A DNA stretch of 64,000 bases, taken from assembly GCA_030374765.1 (NCBI GenBank), contig JARGXX010000023.1, forward strand, positions 1 to 64,000, written 5' to 3'. The stretch's first letter is position 1. Every line of letters begins with the position of its first letter. This DNA is from Agarophyton chilense (Eukaryota > Rhodophyta > Florideophyceae > Gracilariales > Gracilariaceae). Below the pieces are notes generated by a model. That model worked only from the letters and a program-made list of their open reading frames with translations, had not been told where the DNA came from and ran no database searches. This document shows positions 1 through 9,840 of this stretch, piece by piece. The position numbers and the translations under genes are program-made.

Positions 1-1673
1 GGATCGTGGGCGTTTTCTGCATCTATTACAGACGCCTGAACGAGGTAACCATTAAGGATGTGTACCCGATCCCTCGGATGGACGAATACATCGACTCCCT
101 TGGGAGCGCTACTGTTTTCTCTACCCTCGACGCCAATTCGGGCTACTGGCAAGTCCCTATTAGGGAGGAAGATCGAGAAAAAATGGCTTTCGTGTGTCAT
201 CAAGGACTTTTCCGATTCCAGAGGATGCCTTTTGGGTTGACAAATGCCCCCGCAACGTTTCAACGGGCGATAGACATTCTGTTGGCTCCCTTCAAGTGGA
301 GGACGTGTCTAGTGTATTTAGACGACATTATTGTCTTCTCCAACAACCTGGATGACCACCTCGAACACGTCAGGGACGTAATGAAGATACTCCGCGACGC
401 GGGAATCACCTTGAAACTCAAGAAGTGCGAGTTTTTCACCGATTCGGTTAAGTATCTGGGTCATATCATCCGTCCCGGACAGCTTTCAATCGATGAAGTA
501 CGAGTGAAATCCTTGAAGGAAGCAAAACACCCGAAAACTCAAACGGAGTTGCGATCCTTCTTAGGTCTGTGAAACGTGTATCGCCGATTCGTCCCGAACT
601 TTGCGGATATTGCCACCCCCCTCAACAGGCTCCTGACGAAGGGACAGCCAGTTGAACTGGAACCTTTTGGCGACGCGGAAACGTCTGCCTTCACGGCACT
701 GGTGAATGCCGTAACATCACCGCCAATCTTGGCTCTACCCAATCCTGGGCTCCCTTACGAAGTGGACACCGATGCTAGTGCAAACCAAGTAGGGGGTGCA
801 CTGTTCCAATCCTCTAAGGATGGTGAACGTCACTCTATTGGGTACTGGTCACGTTCGCTGAATGTCAATGAAAGGAACTACTCGGTCTCCGAGAAAGAAT
901 GTTTAGCCGTTGTGTGGGCCTTAGCTACACTTCGCCCCTATCTGATGGGTACTCGTTTCAAAGTCCATACGGACCACGCATGCTTGCGTTGGCGCCTGGA
1001 GATCTCCGAACCCTCGGGCCGCCTTATGCGCTGGCGTCTCCGACTGTCGGAATTCGACTTTGAGATCCTGTACAAGAAAGGGAAGCTGAACACTCAGGCT
1101 GATGCACTATCCCGCTTGGGAACCACAGCGGAAACGGGACCCTACGAGGACGATGACATCCCACGTTTTATGGTATCGGACCTCGAGGGAGGAGCTCAAC
1201 CGCTGACGGATGATGTTTGTGACGATATACTCGTCAACGAGAGTCTGGATTCGCCGACTGGCTCTCCGCCTAAGGAGGGGGAGGAGGACTTAGTTCCTTC
1301 GCAGAACGATGTTTCGGCGTCAGCCAGTCGCCCTAACAGGGAATCTAGTTCTCATAGTGAGACGGCGAGCCCGACCGAGCCGGCGACAGAGAAGTCACAA
1401 CCCCAGCGTATGGGTAGCGACATCACCGCCGACCCAGCCGAGCACGACGTCAGAAAAGATGACGAAAACCCGCCTAGGGAGAGTCGTGTGGAGAACTCCG
1501 CACCCGGAACGCCTACAGAGCCGACGATCACCCGCCGCCGCGGAAGAGACACTGAAGTGTCGCACACTCAAACCCCGCTTTCTCGGGAACGAGCTGTATC
1601 AGCGGACCCGCACGGGGATGATCTCGACGACGAGGTTGACCAAGTTTGGCTCTCCGTTATGGAATGGGAATAG
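1..1673 (+). pseudogene. Ty3/gypsy F pol, integrase-deleted (RT and RNase H)
   Basis: Reverse transcriptase (motifs LDANSGY, FGLTNAPATFQ, catalytic YLDD near 315-330) followed by RNase H (DTDASANQVGG near 765, then the TDH motif and DALSRLG). Near position 10, GGG and TTTT runs replace GG and TTT of copy 2 and shift the frame. A TGA at 570-572 replaces the TGT cysteine codon of copy 2; the frame is otherwise continuous. The RNase H end is fused directly to the disordered pol tail at 1260-1265, so the whole integrase is missing. It ends with a TAG also present in copy 2. It cannot make integrase and would need help in trans. Confidence 0.9.
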
Positions 1674-1841
1674 GGACTCCTATGGAGACACTGGAACCCT
1701 CAGGAATGGGAAAGAAATGAGTGAGACCCGTCGGGGACAGCTCAGGAGAGTGCTAGCGCGTGTCGAAAGCGCCACCTCACATCCGCTTGCGGAGTGGCAA
1801 CCGGCGCCCGTGCATTTATGTGGCACACGTCGAATGGCACC

Positions 1842-1990
1842 GAGCCAATCGAAAGGCTCTGACGACCAACCGTCGCGCAACCCGCCTCATTGAGCCAATC
1901 AAAAGGCTCTGACGACCAACCGTCGCGCAACCCGCCTCACTGAGCCAATCAAAAGGCTCTGACGACCAACCGTCGCGCAAACCGCCTCCG
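1842..1990 (+). repeat. 50-bp tandem repeat, 3 units
   Basis: Units of 50 bp begin at about 1842, 1892 and 1942, each opening GAGCCAATCRAAAGGCTCTG. Copy 2 of the same element has one unit (from about 62911), so the array expanded in copy 1. It lies in the untranslated stretch between pol and the chromodomain ORF. Confidence 0.9.
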
Positions 1991-2323
1991 TCGCACGGCG
2001 CGTTGCACAAGAGCAACCTTCGTCCCCGTAGCTCGGGTTGACGTTGAAGTCTTACCCCCCTGAGATTGGAGACGCTACGGCGTCGCGGTTTCTCAACCGT
2101 CACGGAATCTAAGAACACCGGTGTTATCGGGATAATCTCAGCTTTAAGAAGAACTCAAAACTGGGCCGTTTTGACTCCGTAGACGGAAGTTACAACGTAG
2201 CCCACAGGCCACTCGGCGCCGTTTGGACAAAGTGCTGAGACCCGCTCGCAACACGGAAAAGAACCCACCGGGGGGTGTCTAGACCCTACGTTGACACCCT
2301 CAAGGGAACTAGATCGTTCCAAG

Positions 2324-2563
2324 ATGGAAGAGAAGCCCGAACAGGGAAAAGTGTACCCGCTGGAATTCGTTATCGATCGCATCGTGCGTCACATCTACAC
2401 CCCCGAGGGAGAAGTTCGCTACCAAGTCCGATGGTACGGATTCTCGCCTGAGGAGGATACAGTGGAACCCATTGAGCACCTTCCGAGGTCTAAGGTTTTA
2501 TCCTATCACCGACGCGCTCGGGTAACCTTGCCTCCAGGTCTGGATCGTGCCCAAGTCGGGTAA
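2324..2563 (+). CDS. Stand-alone chromodomain ORF of gypsy F
   Basis: A 79-aa ORF from an ATG. It shows a chromodomain core: VIDRIVRH, then YQVRWYGFSPEEDTVEP and IEHLPRSK, with the aromatic positions (Y, W and Y/F) expected of a chromodomain. In chromoviruses this domain is normally fused to the C-terminus of integrase and targets integration to modified histones. Here it is about 650 bp downstream of the pol stop, in another frame. Copy 2 has the same 79 codons (63293-63532) with about six substitutions and no stop. It could be a separate protein, or joined to pol by splicing or readthrough. Domain call firm; mode of expression unknown. Confidence 0.75.
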   Translation: MEEKPEQGKVYPLEFVIDRIVRHIYTPEGEVRYQVRWYGFSPEEDTVEPIEHLPRSKVLSYHRRARVTLPPGLDRAQVG

Positions 2564-2734
2564 GCCACCACGGGAACTGTTGTGGATGGGACCTCGAAGT
2601 GAGGAAAATGTTGGACCTCTGAAGAGGAATTGAGGAGAGTATCCCGAAGAACACGTATTGAGAGGGAAGGTCTACTGGCTCTCGGCCTAGCGCCGTTAAC
2701 CGGGGAACACAACACCGGTTATCGAGACAGTTTA

Positions 2735-2910
2735 TAATGAAAAAGGAAAAGAAGACCCACGAAGTGGAGAAGAAGATTAGGAAGAAGATTGGACCCTAGG
2801 AAGGGAAGAAGTCGAAGACGAGGATGAAGAAGATCCTAAGAAGGAAGAAGATGAAGTAGAAGTTAAGATCCTAGGAAGGAAGAAGAAAAGAAGTTATGCA
2901 AATATCAGAA
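2735..2910 (+). repeat. Purine-rich GAAGAA tract in gypsy F
   Basis: About 175 bp almost entirely of A and G on the plus strand (repeated GAAGAAGA and GGAAG), present in both F copies (second at about 63705-63870). It lies between the chromodomain ORF and the antisense ORF. It could be an extra internal plus-strand priming site, a splicing-enhancer-like stretch, or simple-sequence expansion; the sequence does not say which. Confidence 0.7.
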
Positions 2911-2960
2911 GTTTACTATTGTCGCCAAGCTATGGACTCTACCATTGCCCGAAGGCGGAA

Positions 2961-3897
2961 CTACGGAAAGCCCGAGGAGGGACCCGCCCCACCGTGGGGA
3001 TTCTGACCCTGATGGTACGCCGAGGCGAAAGCCAACATCTGGCTCACATCCGTCATACCCAGGGGAATCGGAATGCCTGCGTTCACGAGGCCTTGTCGCA
3101 CACTATCCGCTTGCGGAGTGGCAACCGGCGCCTGCGCAAGGGTGTTCACACCCCACCCGGGGGGAGCAGATGAACCGCCACCGGATGCATTCGCCGCCGC
3201 AGCTGAGGTCGCTCCCACTGGTTGGAAGGGTGCAGATGGCTCCACAGGGAGTACTCCACTAGGAGCTGGCATGTCGTTATCCAACGCTGGATCGTCCAGG
3301 TCTACTGGAGGCTCCTACTCGTAATCGTCGGTATAAATGAACTCCGTCGGGTGTCCCACTGGCATCGGTGGAGGCGAGTCCATCAGCCCCCGTGCTTGCG
3401 TCGCGCTGATGCGAACCCCTTCTAAGGGATTGTAATAGACCCAGTTACCGGAGCCCGGATCGTACCGGCCAGGAGACTTGTCTCGCGCGGATCCTTCCCC
3501 TGCGGGCTGATTTTCCACTGGAACTCGATCCCATTGGGTGTTGTCGATCACGTCCAAGATTGGATACAGGTCCTGCACGTGGCTGGCGGAACCCAACGCT
3601 GGGACAAGGTCGATCTGACGCATGATGGTCCGTAGCATCGGAGAAATCTCCACCCTGTTGGGGAGCTTCGTTGTCCGCCGGCGCGGAGACCGATGGCCCC
3701 GAGAGTGGGTTGATGACGTATGGGTTCATTCCCTTGAGAGGGCTGGTTGAGACCGCTGTTGCGAGAAGTTGCTTATCGCCGAAAGTCGGAGGAGTAGAAG
3801 AAAGTTGTACCGATGTGCCGGTTTTGTGGCGATCCTTAGAAGTGGTGAAGGACCCCATTGGGAGAGAAGTATGTATAGTGATCGGAAAGCTAGACAC
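2961..3897 (-). pseudogene. Antisense ORF between chromodomain and 3' LTR of gypsy F
   Basis: On the minus strand an open frame runs from about 3924 down to 2961, broken once by a frameshift (about 3655-3670) and once by an in-frame TAG (3312-3314). The parts joined across these breaks would give about 300 residues. The only ATG near the 5' end is at 3858. The product is rich in Ser, Pro, Gly and Ala, with a less biased middle section (MEISPMLRTIMRQID, GSGNWVYYNPLEG). No domain is recognised. Antisense extra ORFs downstream of pol are known in some plant Ty3/gypsy groups. In copy 2 the matching 3' end carries an extra stop, and the rest lies beyond the window. Confidence 0.4.
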
Positions 3898-3926
3898 CCG
3901 CGGCTCGGAATGTTCTTCCTCGTCTT

Positions 3927-3939
3927 AAGGAGGGGGAGA
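3927..3939 (+). promoter_or_regulatory. Polypurine tract of gypsy F copy 1
   Basis: AAGGAGGGGGAGA directly abuts the TG start of the 3' LTR. This is where plus-strand DNA synthesis is primed in LTR retrotransposons. Confidence 0.85.
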
Positions 3940-4853
3940 TGTAGAGCAACGCCCAGTCAGGGGATACTTGAAGATGCAACTCATAGAATGAGGATTGAAC
4001 CCTCCGAGGTTTATGATTATGATCCCCTCTAAGGTGTGCTGAGGTGGCACTGTTTTCCGGTTATATTTCGCCTATAAGGGAAAATTCGGATGGCCCATGG
4101 TTGGATTGGCCCCGTGATACACGTGGCTTAATTTTGGCACCGAATTTCGGATATTTGTAGAACGTTGGACTTTTGGGCCCTGACAGTTGGATCTCCACGT
4201 GTATGGCCCTGAGCAGGTGTGCACTACTGTAGAGTTTAGTTAGTGGGCCCTACTTAGGAAGATGAGATCTGACAGTCCGAAGCTCAGAGTAAATGGTAAC
4301 CAAGGTTGGTCTTCGATACCTTTAGAGGTTCTTCGTTGCCATCGTTGCGGCCTTACAACCCGGAACGGGCTCTGGTTAGCAACGCCTGCGTAGGGACACG
4401 ACTCCACTTGGAGAGTGCCCACGTTTGGGTTCCGTGCAACCACCCCCTTGGGACCGCTCAGACGACCTGCGTGCACGATACCCCGTGGGGGTTCTGCTTA
4501 CTTGTTGCGTGCTTTTTGTGTTTCCTTTCTAGGACAGGTTTTCGCCCCTGTATTGGGTTTCTTTTGTTGTTTCGTCCCTTTTCTGGTTCTCGGGTCCGGT
4601 GCCTGTTGGTGCCCGACCCTCGCCCCGTTTTTCCTCTTCGCCGGATTTTCCCCCATACTTTGGGATACCCATACCCATTCCCGATCCAACGGTTTCTACC
4701 CCTCACCTCCGTCGGTACTGCCGGAATCCCCCGTGGGAGTTACATCCCACACTACGGGTGGAACGGAGGGCTCTGTCTCTGAGTCTGCCTCCCCCAGGGA
4801 GCAAGGCTTCGAACACCTTGAGAGCACTTCCCGTCGCCGGGTTTTGCTCCACA
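3940..4853 (+). repeat. 3' LTR of gypsy F copy 1
   Basis: 914 bp, TGTAGAGCAAC...TTGCTCCACA, matching the copies at 19400-20313 and 54994-55909 nearly throughout. The ends are fixed by the three-way comparison and by the adjoining polypurine tract. Apparent ORFs inside it are non-functional by-products of nucleotide identity. Confidence 0.95.
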
Positions 4854-5671
4854 CCTTGTTCATCGATGGGCTCGAGCCCACTATCATACATCTAGTGGCT
4901 CAATTTCGAGAGAAGCATGAAAGAACCCCATTTCTGGAGTTGGTTCAGTTTGCACAAGCTGAAGGTGACGCGGTAAGAGCTCGCGGAGTTACGCGGAATA
5001 CCACAACGCTTGGTGCATCCAAAGAAGAGGAAAGACGAAAACAAGCCGCGAAACCCACTCGAAAGGTGTTCTGTTAAGAAAGTCCAGCGTGAAAGGATCC
5101 TCAATGTAGAAGAACTGAAGAACCGACTGGTTGAATTATACCCTGTTGTTCAGAATACCGTACGGACTAATCGTGAGCGTCACCGTTTGCCTTCTGCACA
5201 AGAGCAGTTACCGAACTTCACAGAAGGTGATCACGTTCTGGTTGCGAGAGAAGAATTCTTTGCTGGTGAAAAATAAGCTCTATGCTGGCGCGGGCCGCGA
5301 CGAATTATCAAAGCAGTGAACGACTACGTTTACCAAGTAAAAGGTCTCCGTAACAGATTAGTTGAGAACGTGCACTATACACGACTGAAGCTCTACCATA
5401 ACAGTTCTCTCGAAATAGAATCTGTAGTGTCTCATGTAATCTTTTCTGAAACCGGAATGGTGGTAGCTAGACTTCTGAACCTGAAAGAAATCGATAACGG
5501 CCTATTTGCCGCCGTCCGTTGAAACGGCCTACCTAATTCAGAAGATTCTCTAGAACCCATTGAAAGGGTTTATAAAGACGGACCCCAAGTGGTGGAATGT
5601 CCACTTTGTCCTAAGAATACACCATCTGGTCTTGCCGACACGCTGCATTCTCGCTCTTTAAAAGAGGGGAG
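4854..5671 (+). pseudogene. Ty3/gypsy relic G: gag fragment, integrase C-terminus, chromodomain
   Basis: Just outside the F LTR, codons for FIDGLEPTI and FLELVQFAQAEGDAVRARG resemble the capsid end of F gag (FVDGLDPSI, YLELVQYAQAEGDTLRARQ), so F inserted into the gag of a related family. Most of pol is deleted. From about 5100 the frame resumes in the integrase C-terminus: a basic helix region, TEGDHVLVAREEF, a GPY/F-like module (WRGPRRIIKAVNDYVYQV, about 5285-5340) and HYTRLKLYHNSSL. A chromodomain remnant (GLPNSEDSLEPIERVY) follows to about 5660. Several frameshifts are needed. A polypurine tract (AAAAGAGGGGAG) precedes the LTR at 5672. Confidence 0.75.
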
Positions 5672-6001
5672 TGTAACCGCTATTTCTGTTTTACAGTAGG
5701 TACCTTATCGGTTTATATATGACAGATGCATATGCGTTTGCTTTCGACATAACCACTAGGTTTACTCATTGAACTACTATACCGAACGGGTGGCTGAGCG
5801 TGCCTATAAGGGAGAGAGAGCAGCTCTGAGACCCTACGGTTGGGTTATAAGCTTGGTAGCTACCGTCCGCCACAGTCTGGAGTAAACTATCGAACTATCG
5901 GTCAACTTTCCCTTTCTTTGTTCCCTGAACCTGCCATAAGTGTGAATGGATTGTGATGATTGTCGTGGTCTTTTGTGGTTCCAAGTCACTTTAGCATTAC
6001 A
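5672..6001 (+). repeat. Probable 3' LTR of gypsy relic G
   Basis: Begins TGTAACCGC right after a polypurine tract and ends ...GCATTACA, giving short inverted ends (TGTAA/TTACA). It contains a CCTATAAGGG promoter-like box near 5807. There is no second copy in the window, so the right end is provisional. Confidence 0.5.
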
Positions 6002-6585
6002 CGTTGACTACACTACTGCCTGTCGTATTTTCCTCCGAATGAAACGCAGGTCAATCTAGACCACCATCCAGAACGAGACATTTGCAGTGCCATCTTCTGG
6101 TGAGAACGACGCATGTAGTATAAAGTCCCCCTTGAGCGCGTAGAATCTCTACAGAGTGGGCATGTCCTTAAAGTATATTCGTTTATGATATCGATCAGGT
6201 TCCTTTTTTTCAGTGTCAGGCAAGAAGGTAAAGCACATTCTGAGCAGCAATCGATTTCTCCCAGTTTTTTCAGAAGGTTCGCCTTAAAACACGTCTGTCA
6301 GTTCACGGATGGTCTGATTTTTTAGCGAGCGCCCAACGAGAGGGCTGCTGTGACTCTAAAAGAAGGCGTGCGCACCTGGCCTTTACTTTCCTATGGGAAC
6401 GAGGACACAGACAACGTTACTACAGAACAGCCACAAAAACTTGAAGGTTCTAATAGACGTCGTTTATCGCTTTTTGGTTCTAGAAGAATCTCATGTCATT
6501 CTCTAATGCCTAGACAAGCGGGCAATGAATTGAGAACAAAAGAAAAATTTCTATTGGAAATGACAAGTTTACTGGTGTGCTTGCA
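6002..6585. other. Stretch with no recognised gene
   Basis: Only short open frames. No LTR, repeat or protein motif was recognised. Confidence 0.5.
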
Positions 6586-7014
6586 TCATCTAGCGGAGGA
6601 AAGGTCAATGCACACTCGGCGGTGATAAATCAGCTCATATGACCTGGAGTACCTTCGAAGGCAGTGTTCACATTGAAACACTCTGGTGACAACACTAACC
6701 GGGTTCGTCCCGTGCCTCGTCTCGCAATGCCTGAGCATATTGTGGTTCACATTGGTTACATAGGGGCAGTAATCACATGGGAAATATGCATTTTCATTCT
6801 CAGACAGCTTAGGCGTCGTTGGCTGACTTGATCTGGCGCTACGATGGAAAGATCGATTATGGAATCGATCGGAACTACTCTTATTGAACTCTGACCCACA
6901 CGTCTCGCATTGAAATCTCTCGTTTCCTTCTTGAACATTTCGAATATGATTAGCTTTGAAGATACATTCTTCAGCTGCATAGGGCACACTGGCGTTTGCT
7001 GTACTGTAGTACAC
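6586..7014 (-). pseudogene. C2H2 zinc-finger protein fragment
   Basis: A minus-strand open frame of about 140 codons with three zinc fingers. Finger 1: CETCGSEFNKSSSDRFHNRSFH. Finger 2: CDYCPYVT...H-x4-H. Finger 3: CEHCLRRYSR...H-x3-C, a C2HC variant. A degraded finger precedes them (HIRNVQEGNERFQCE keeps the inter-finger linker shape). Such proteins usually bind DNA in the nucleus. There is no ATG at the 5' end (the frame opens with GTG) and the upstream sequence holds no further fingers, so this is a partial or decayed gene. The zinc-ligand spacing makes the domain call firm. Confidence 0.6.
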
Positions 7015-7792
7015 CGCACTGGCGAACGCTGCAGTACGGTACAGTCACCAGGCGTGGCTGTCATTAGGAGGGAATTCTGTATTATATTGAGCTACACCGA
7101 TGAGGATATTATGCGATGTGGTGGACCTTGATGGTTGCCTGCTTGCATCGTGTACTACAGCAGTTTATTTAGCAATAAGCTCATATTTTCGCTCATTTAG
7201 TATTACTTATAAAAGAGTTAGTGTATAGGGAGGCCCCGCTCAAGTGCACCTCCTTTTGGGCACGTGGTGAGGAGCGCCACAGCAGATCGGGGGGCTGGTG
7301 AGGTATATGTTCATCGAGCACAGCCATCCCTGTGACTATTGTAGAGACAAGAACCTATTAGACTACTTTTACCCCTTTCCGTTTCTATTGTCGACCATAA
7401 AGGAAAGTCTAGTATCCTCAAGGTTTTCCGGACCCGCGTGCGCTGTACAGCATCGTCTACAAGCGTGGTATCAGTGAGCCCGCCGTTCCTGTTGCACTCT
7501 TCAGTGGCTAGTGCTACCACAACTTACAGGTATCTTCAATCTCCTCTTTCTAGGTCGTACACATCCCGTGCTTCATAGAACGGTCAGGTCTGATACCCCT
7601 TGCTACCGTTTTGGTTTATACCACAGCTTTTTACTTTATCCAACACCCGAAAGAGCTTGGGAGCACAGTCGATCAAACCTCAACAGCCTCTTTTAGGGTG
7701 GGTTCGTAGTTGTTCATTACTCTGATTTGAAGAGTACACTGAGCAGATCCAGCAGTGAACCACCTTCGCGGTGCATGACGTGTGCGACAAAA
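7015..7792. other. Stretch with no recognised gene
   Basis: Only short overlapping open frames on both strands, with no motif recognised. Around 7000-7030 there is a small direct repeat of CACTGGCG(T/A) with GCTG(T/C)A. Confidence 0.4.
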
Positions 7793-9840
7793 TTACCGGG
7801 GATTCATATCGGAGTTATGAGGAGCTTTTAAGTGATTTAAGAACAATTTCTCATTACTTCCGGAGCCTACCACGTGTTCTTCATCATCTACAGATTTAGA
7901 CTGGGGTTTGGCAACCGCCAGTGTGAAACTACCTTCTGCGTGGAAAACTTCTTTGTCTACAATGCCATTGATTGAGACCGCACGGGATGCATAATCCATT
8001 GCTTCATCACAGCCAACGTCATCGTTGTAATCATCGTTTGAACTGAGTTCAAATTTCATATAATGAATACCAGAGGGCGCACCTGGAACTTATATTCATC
8101 GAAAGTGACATGCCGAGACTCAACAATGCGTGGAGTACCATCGTTATTCATAACTAGTACTTTGTTCACACCACGCTGAAGATTATCAAAGCGCATTCAC
8201 TCAAGTGCAAGAGCCTCGAACTTGAATCCACTTGAAGTCCTCAGCACAAATACGGTGCATACAAACACACGCACACATTAAAGTGATGGCCGGTGGCCAG
8301 TAACAAAAAGTTAAGGAATATTGTCAACAGTGTAATGCGTCACTCGGTTAGGCACATCGATGAAATGCTTCAATTCAAATGGCCACAAACACTCCGGTAA
8401 AATGCCTGAAGCAGTGAGAATGTGGCAGCCTCCTACATTGTACGTTTGATGCTTTCTGAATTCTCGATATGCTGGGGGGTGCAGGGCGTAGAGAAAGAGG
8501 TGATGATGCAGTTCAGCCAGGTTTTGTTGTAGGGCTTTGTACTCTTCAGCTCCATCGGAATACAATCTATTGATACCCACTCCTCTAAGCTGGTTCAACT
8601 TCACATTAACTCCGTAAAACACATCGCTAATGCCACTGCGATGCGTAATCAAACCAATAAAAGCATATCGGGAATGGTCATCAATAAAAGTACATGGATA
8701 CCGACACCCATCTGGAAAGCACATAACCAGGGGACCAACAATGTCCGAGTGGACAACGTCGCCAGCTGCAGCTGCATGCTCAAAGTAACCTGGGAACGAA
8801 AGCTTATTCGCTTTACCAAGTCGACTTTCCCGGCCCACCTCCTCCATTTCAGACAGCAGCAGCACTCCTTTAGTATACTTGTGCACCTTTTTCAGGTCTT
8901 GTGGGTTGATGTGAGCAAGTAGTGGTTGTTAGAGTTGTTTCTTCGCGGAGTTCGTAGTTAACAGAAGACCAGGTGTTGCGTGCACAATTGGTTCAGGTAA
9001 TATGTACATGCCAGATTTTTTAGGGCGGAATCCAAAGATGATCTCAAACACGTTCGATTCAAATATCAAACGTACAGTGTGGCGAGAAAAAGGCGATTCG
9101 ATACCTTTGTCTGCCAGGCACCTTGTAGACACCAAGTTGTATTAAACACTGGGAAGAAGCAACACAACGGTGAGACGCAAGTTCGCACCTTCAAACGAGA
9201 TTATCACCTCTCTGCATGGTGTGGCTTCAACCGATGTATCGTCCGCAAGTTCACTGTTTTTTCTCGCATGGGTGCACTGATCCAAGTAGGAATGCAGAAG
9301 ATGAGTGGAAGCAATTTGCTGTGGCAACAGTATCTGCATAGATGCTAAGATCCTTTGGGGGAGTAATGGCGGTTCTGTCCACAGTCAAAACTGCAATTTC
9401 AATCTTTTCAGACTTCCCAGATGACTTACTTAAACCACTTTTGTTGTCACTATTGCTCGTTTTCCTTGCTCGTGTTTTAAGCTTATCCATAATACTTTGA
9501 GGCAAGTAGTCAGGATTATCTGGGTTGATGTAGTATCGATCTTTCGTGTGTCTATCACGGTCACAAAAATCACAATGATGGCCATTGTTCATTTCAGAAC
9601 GTCCGAAAGTGAAGGATCGAAGTGCGGAAGCAAATGCACTGGCTGTAGATTCTGTATATGATTTATAATTTGAATCATTGCCAACATTACCCACATTGCT
9701 TCAACCAAGATAATTAGACTCGTAATTACCACTGAATTTGATCCGCCCTGGCTTCTTACGACGTAATAAGCTGTTTTAAGAACCAAGCTCTTTCTACTTT
9801 GTTTGGAACAAATATTTGCGGTTTTTAAGTACATATCGTT
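7793..9840 (-). pseudogene. Decayed Ty1/copia relic (family close to copia B)
   Basis: Reading down the minus strand gives, in several frames: a CCHC knuckle (CDFCDRDRHTKDR, about 9560, last Cys changed to Tyr), a protease remnant (YADTVATANCF, catalytic D-S-G changed), the linker CLADKGIESPF, the integrase zinc-binding region and core (SDIVGPL, DDHSRYAFIGL, LYSDGAEEY, about 8886-8311), and the post-integrase stretch. Each block aligns with the intact copia B protein (40830-45131). The RT and RNase H part is gone and no LTRs are visible. This is an old 5'-internal fragment. Confidence 0.8.

Larger units (their letters stand above)
1..4853 (+). mobile_element. Ty3/gypsy element F, copy 1 (5' part outside window)
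   Basis: 3' part of an LTR retrotransposon whose better preserved sister copy lies at 54994-64000. In order it holds pol (reverse transcriptase and RNase H only), a stretch with 50-bp tandem repeats, a chromodomain ORF, a purine-rich tract, an antisense ORF, a polypurine tract and a full 914-bp 3' LTR. It starts inside RT, at the position matching about 59565 of copy 2. It is inserted in the gag of a different gypsy relic (4854 onward), so the 5-bp duplication should be CCTTG (4854-4858); its partner lies outside the window. Confidence 0.9.

Noticed and set aside
4306-4782. Open frames of 100-220 codons inside the gypsy F LTRs (also near 19868-20242 and 55464-55838)
   Set aside because: Shared only because the LTRs are nearly identical. 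Frames on both strands are equally open, with no motif or consistent start.
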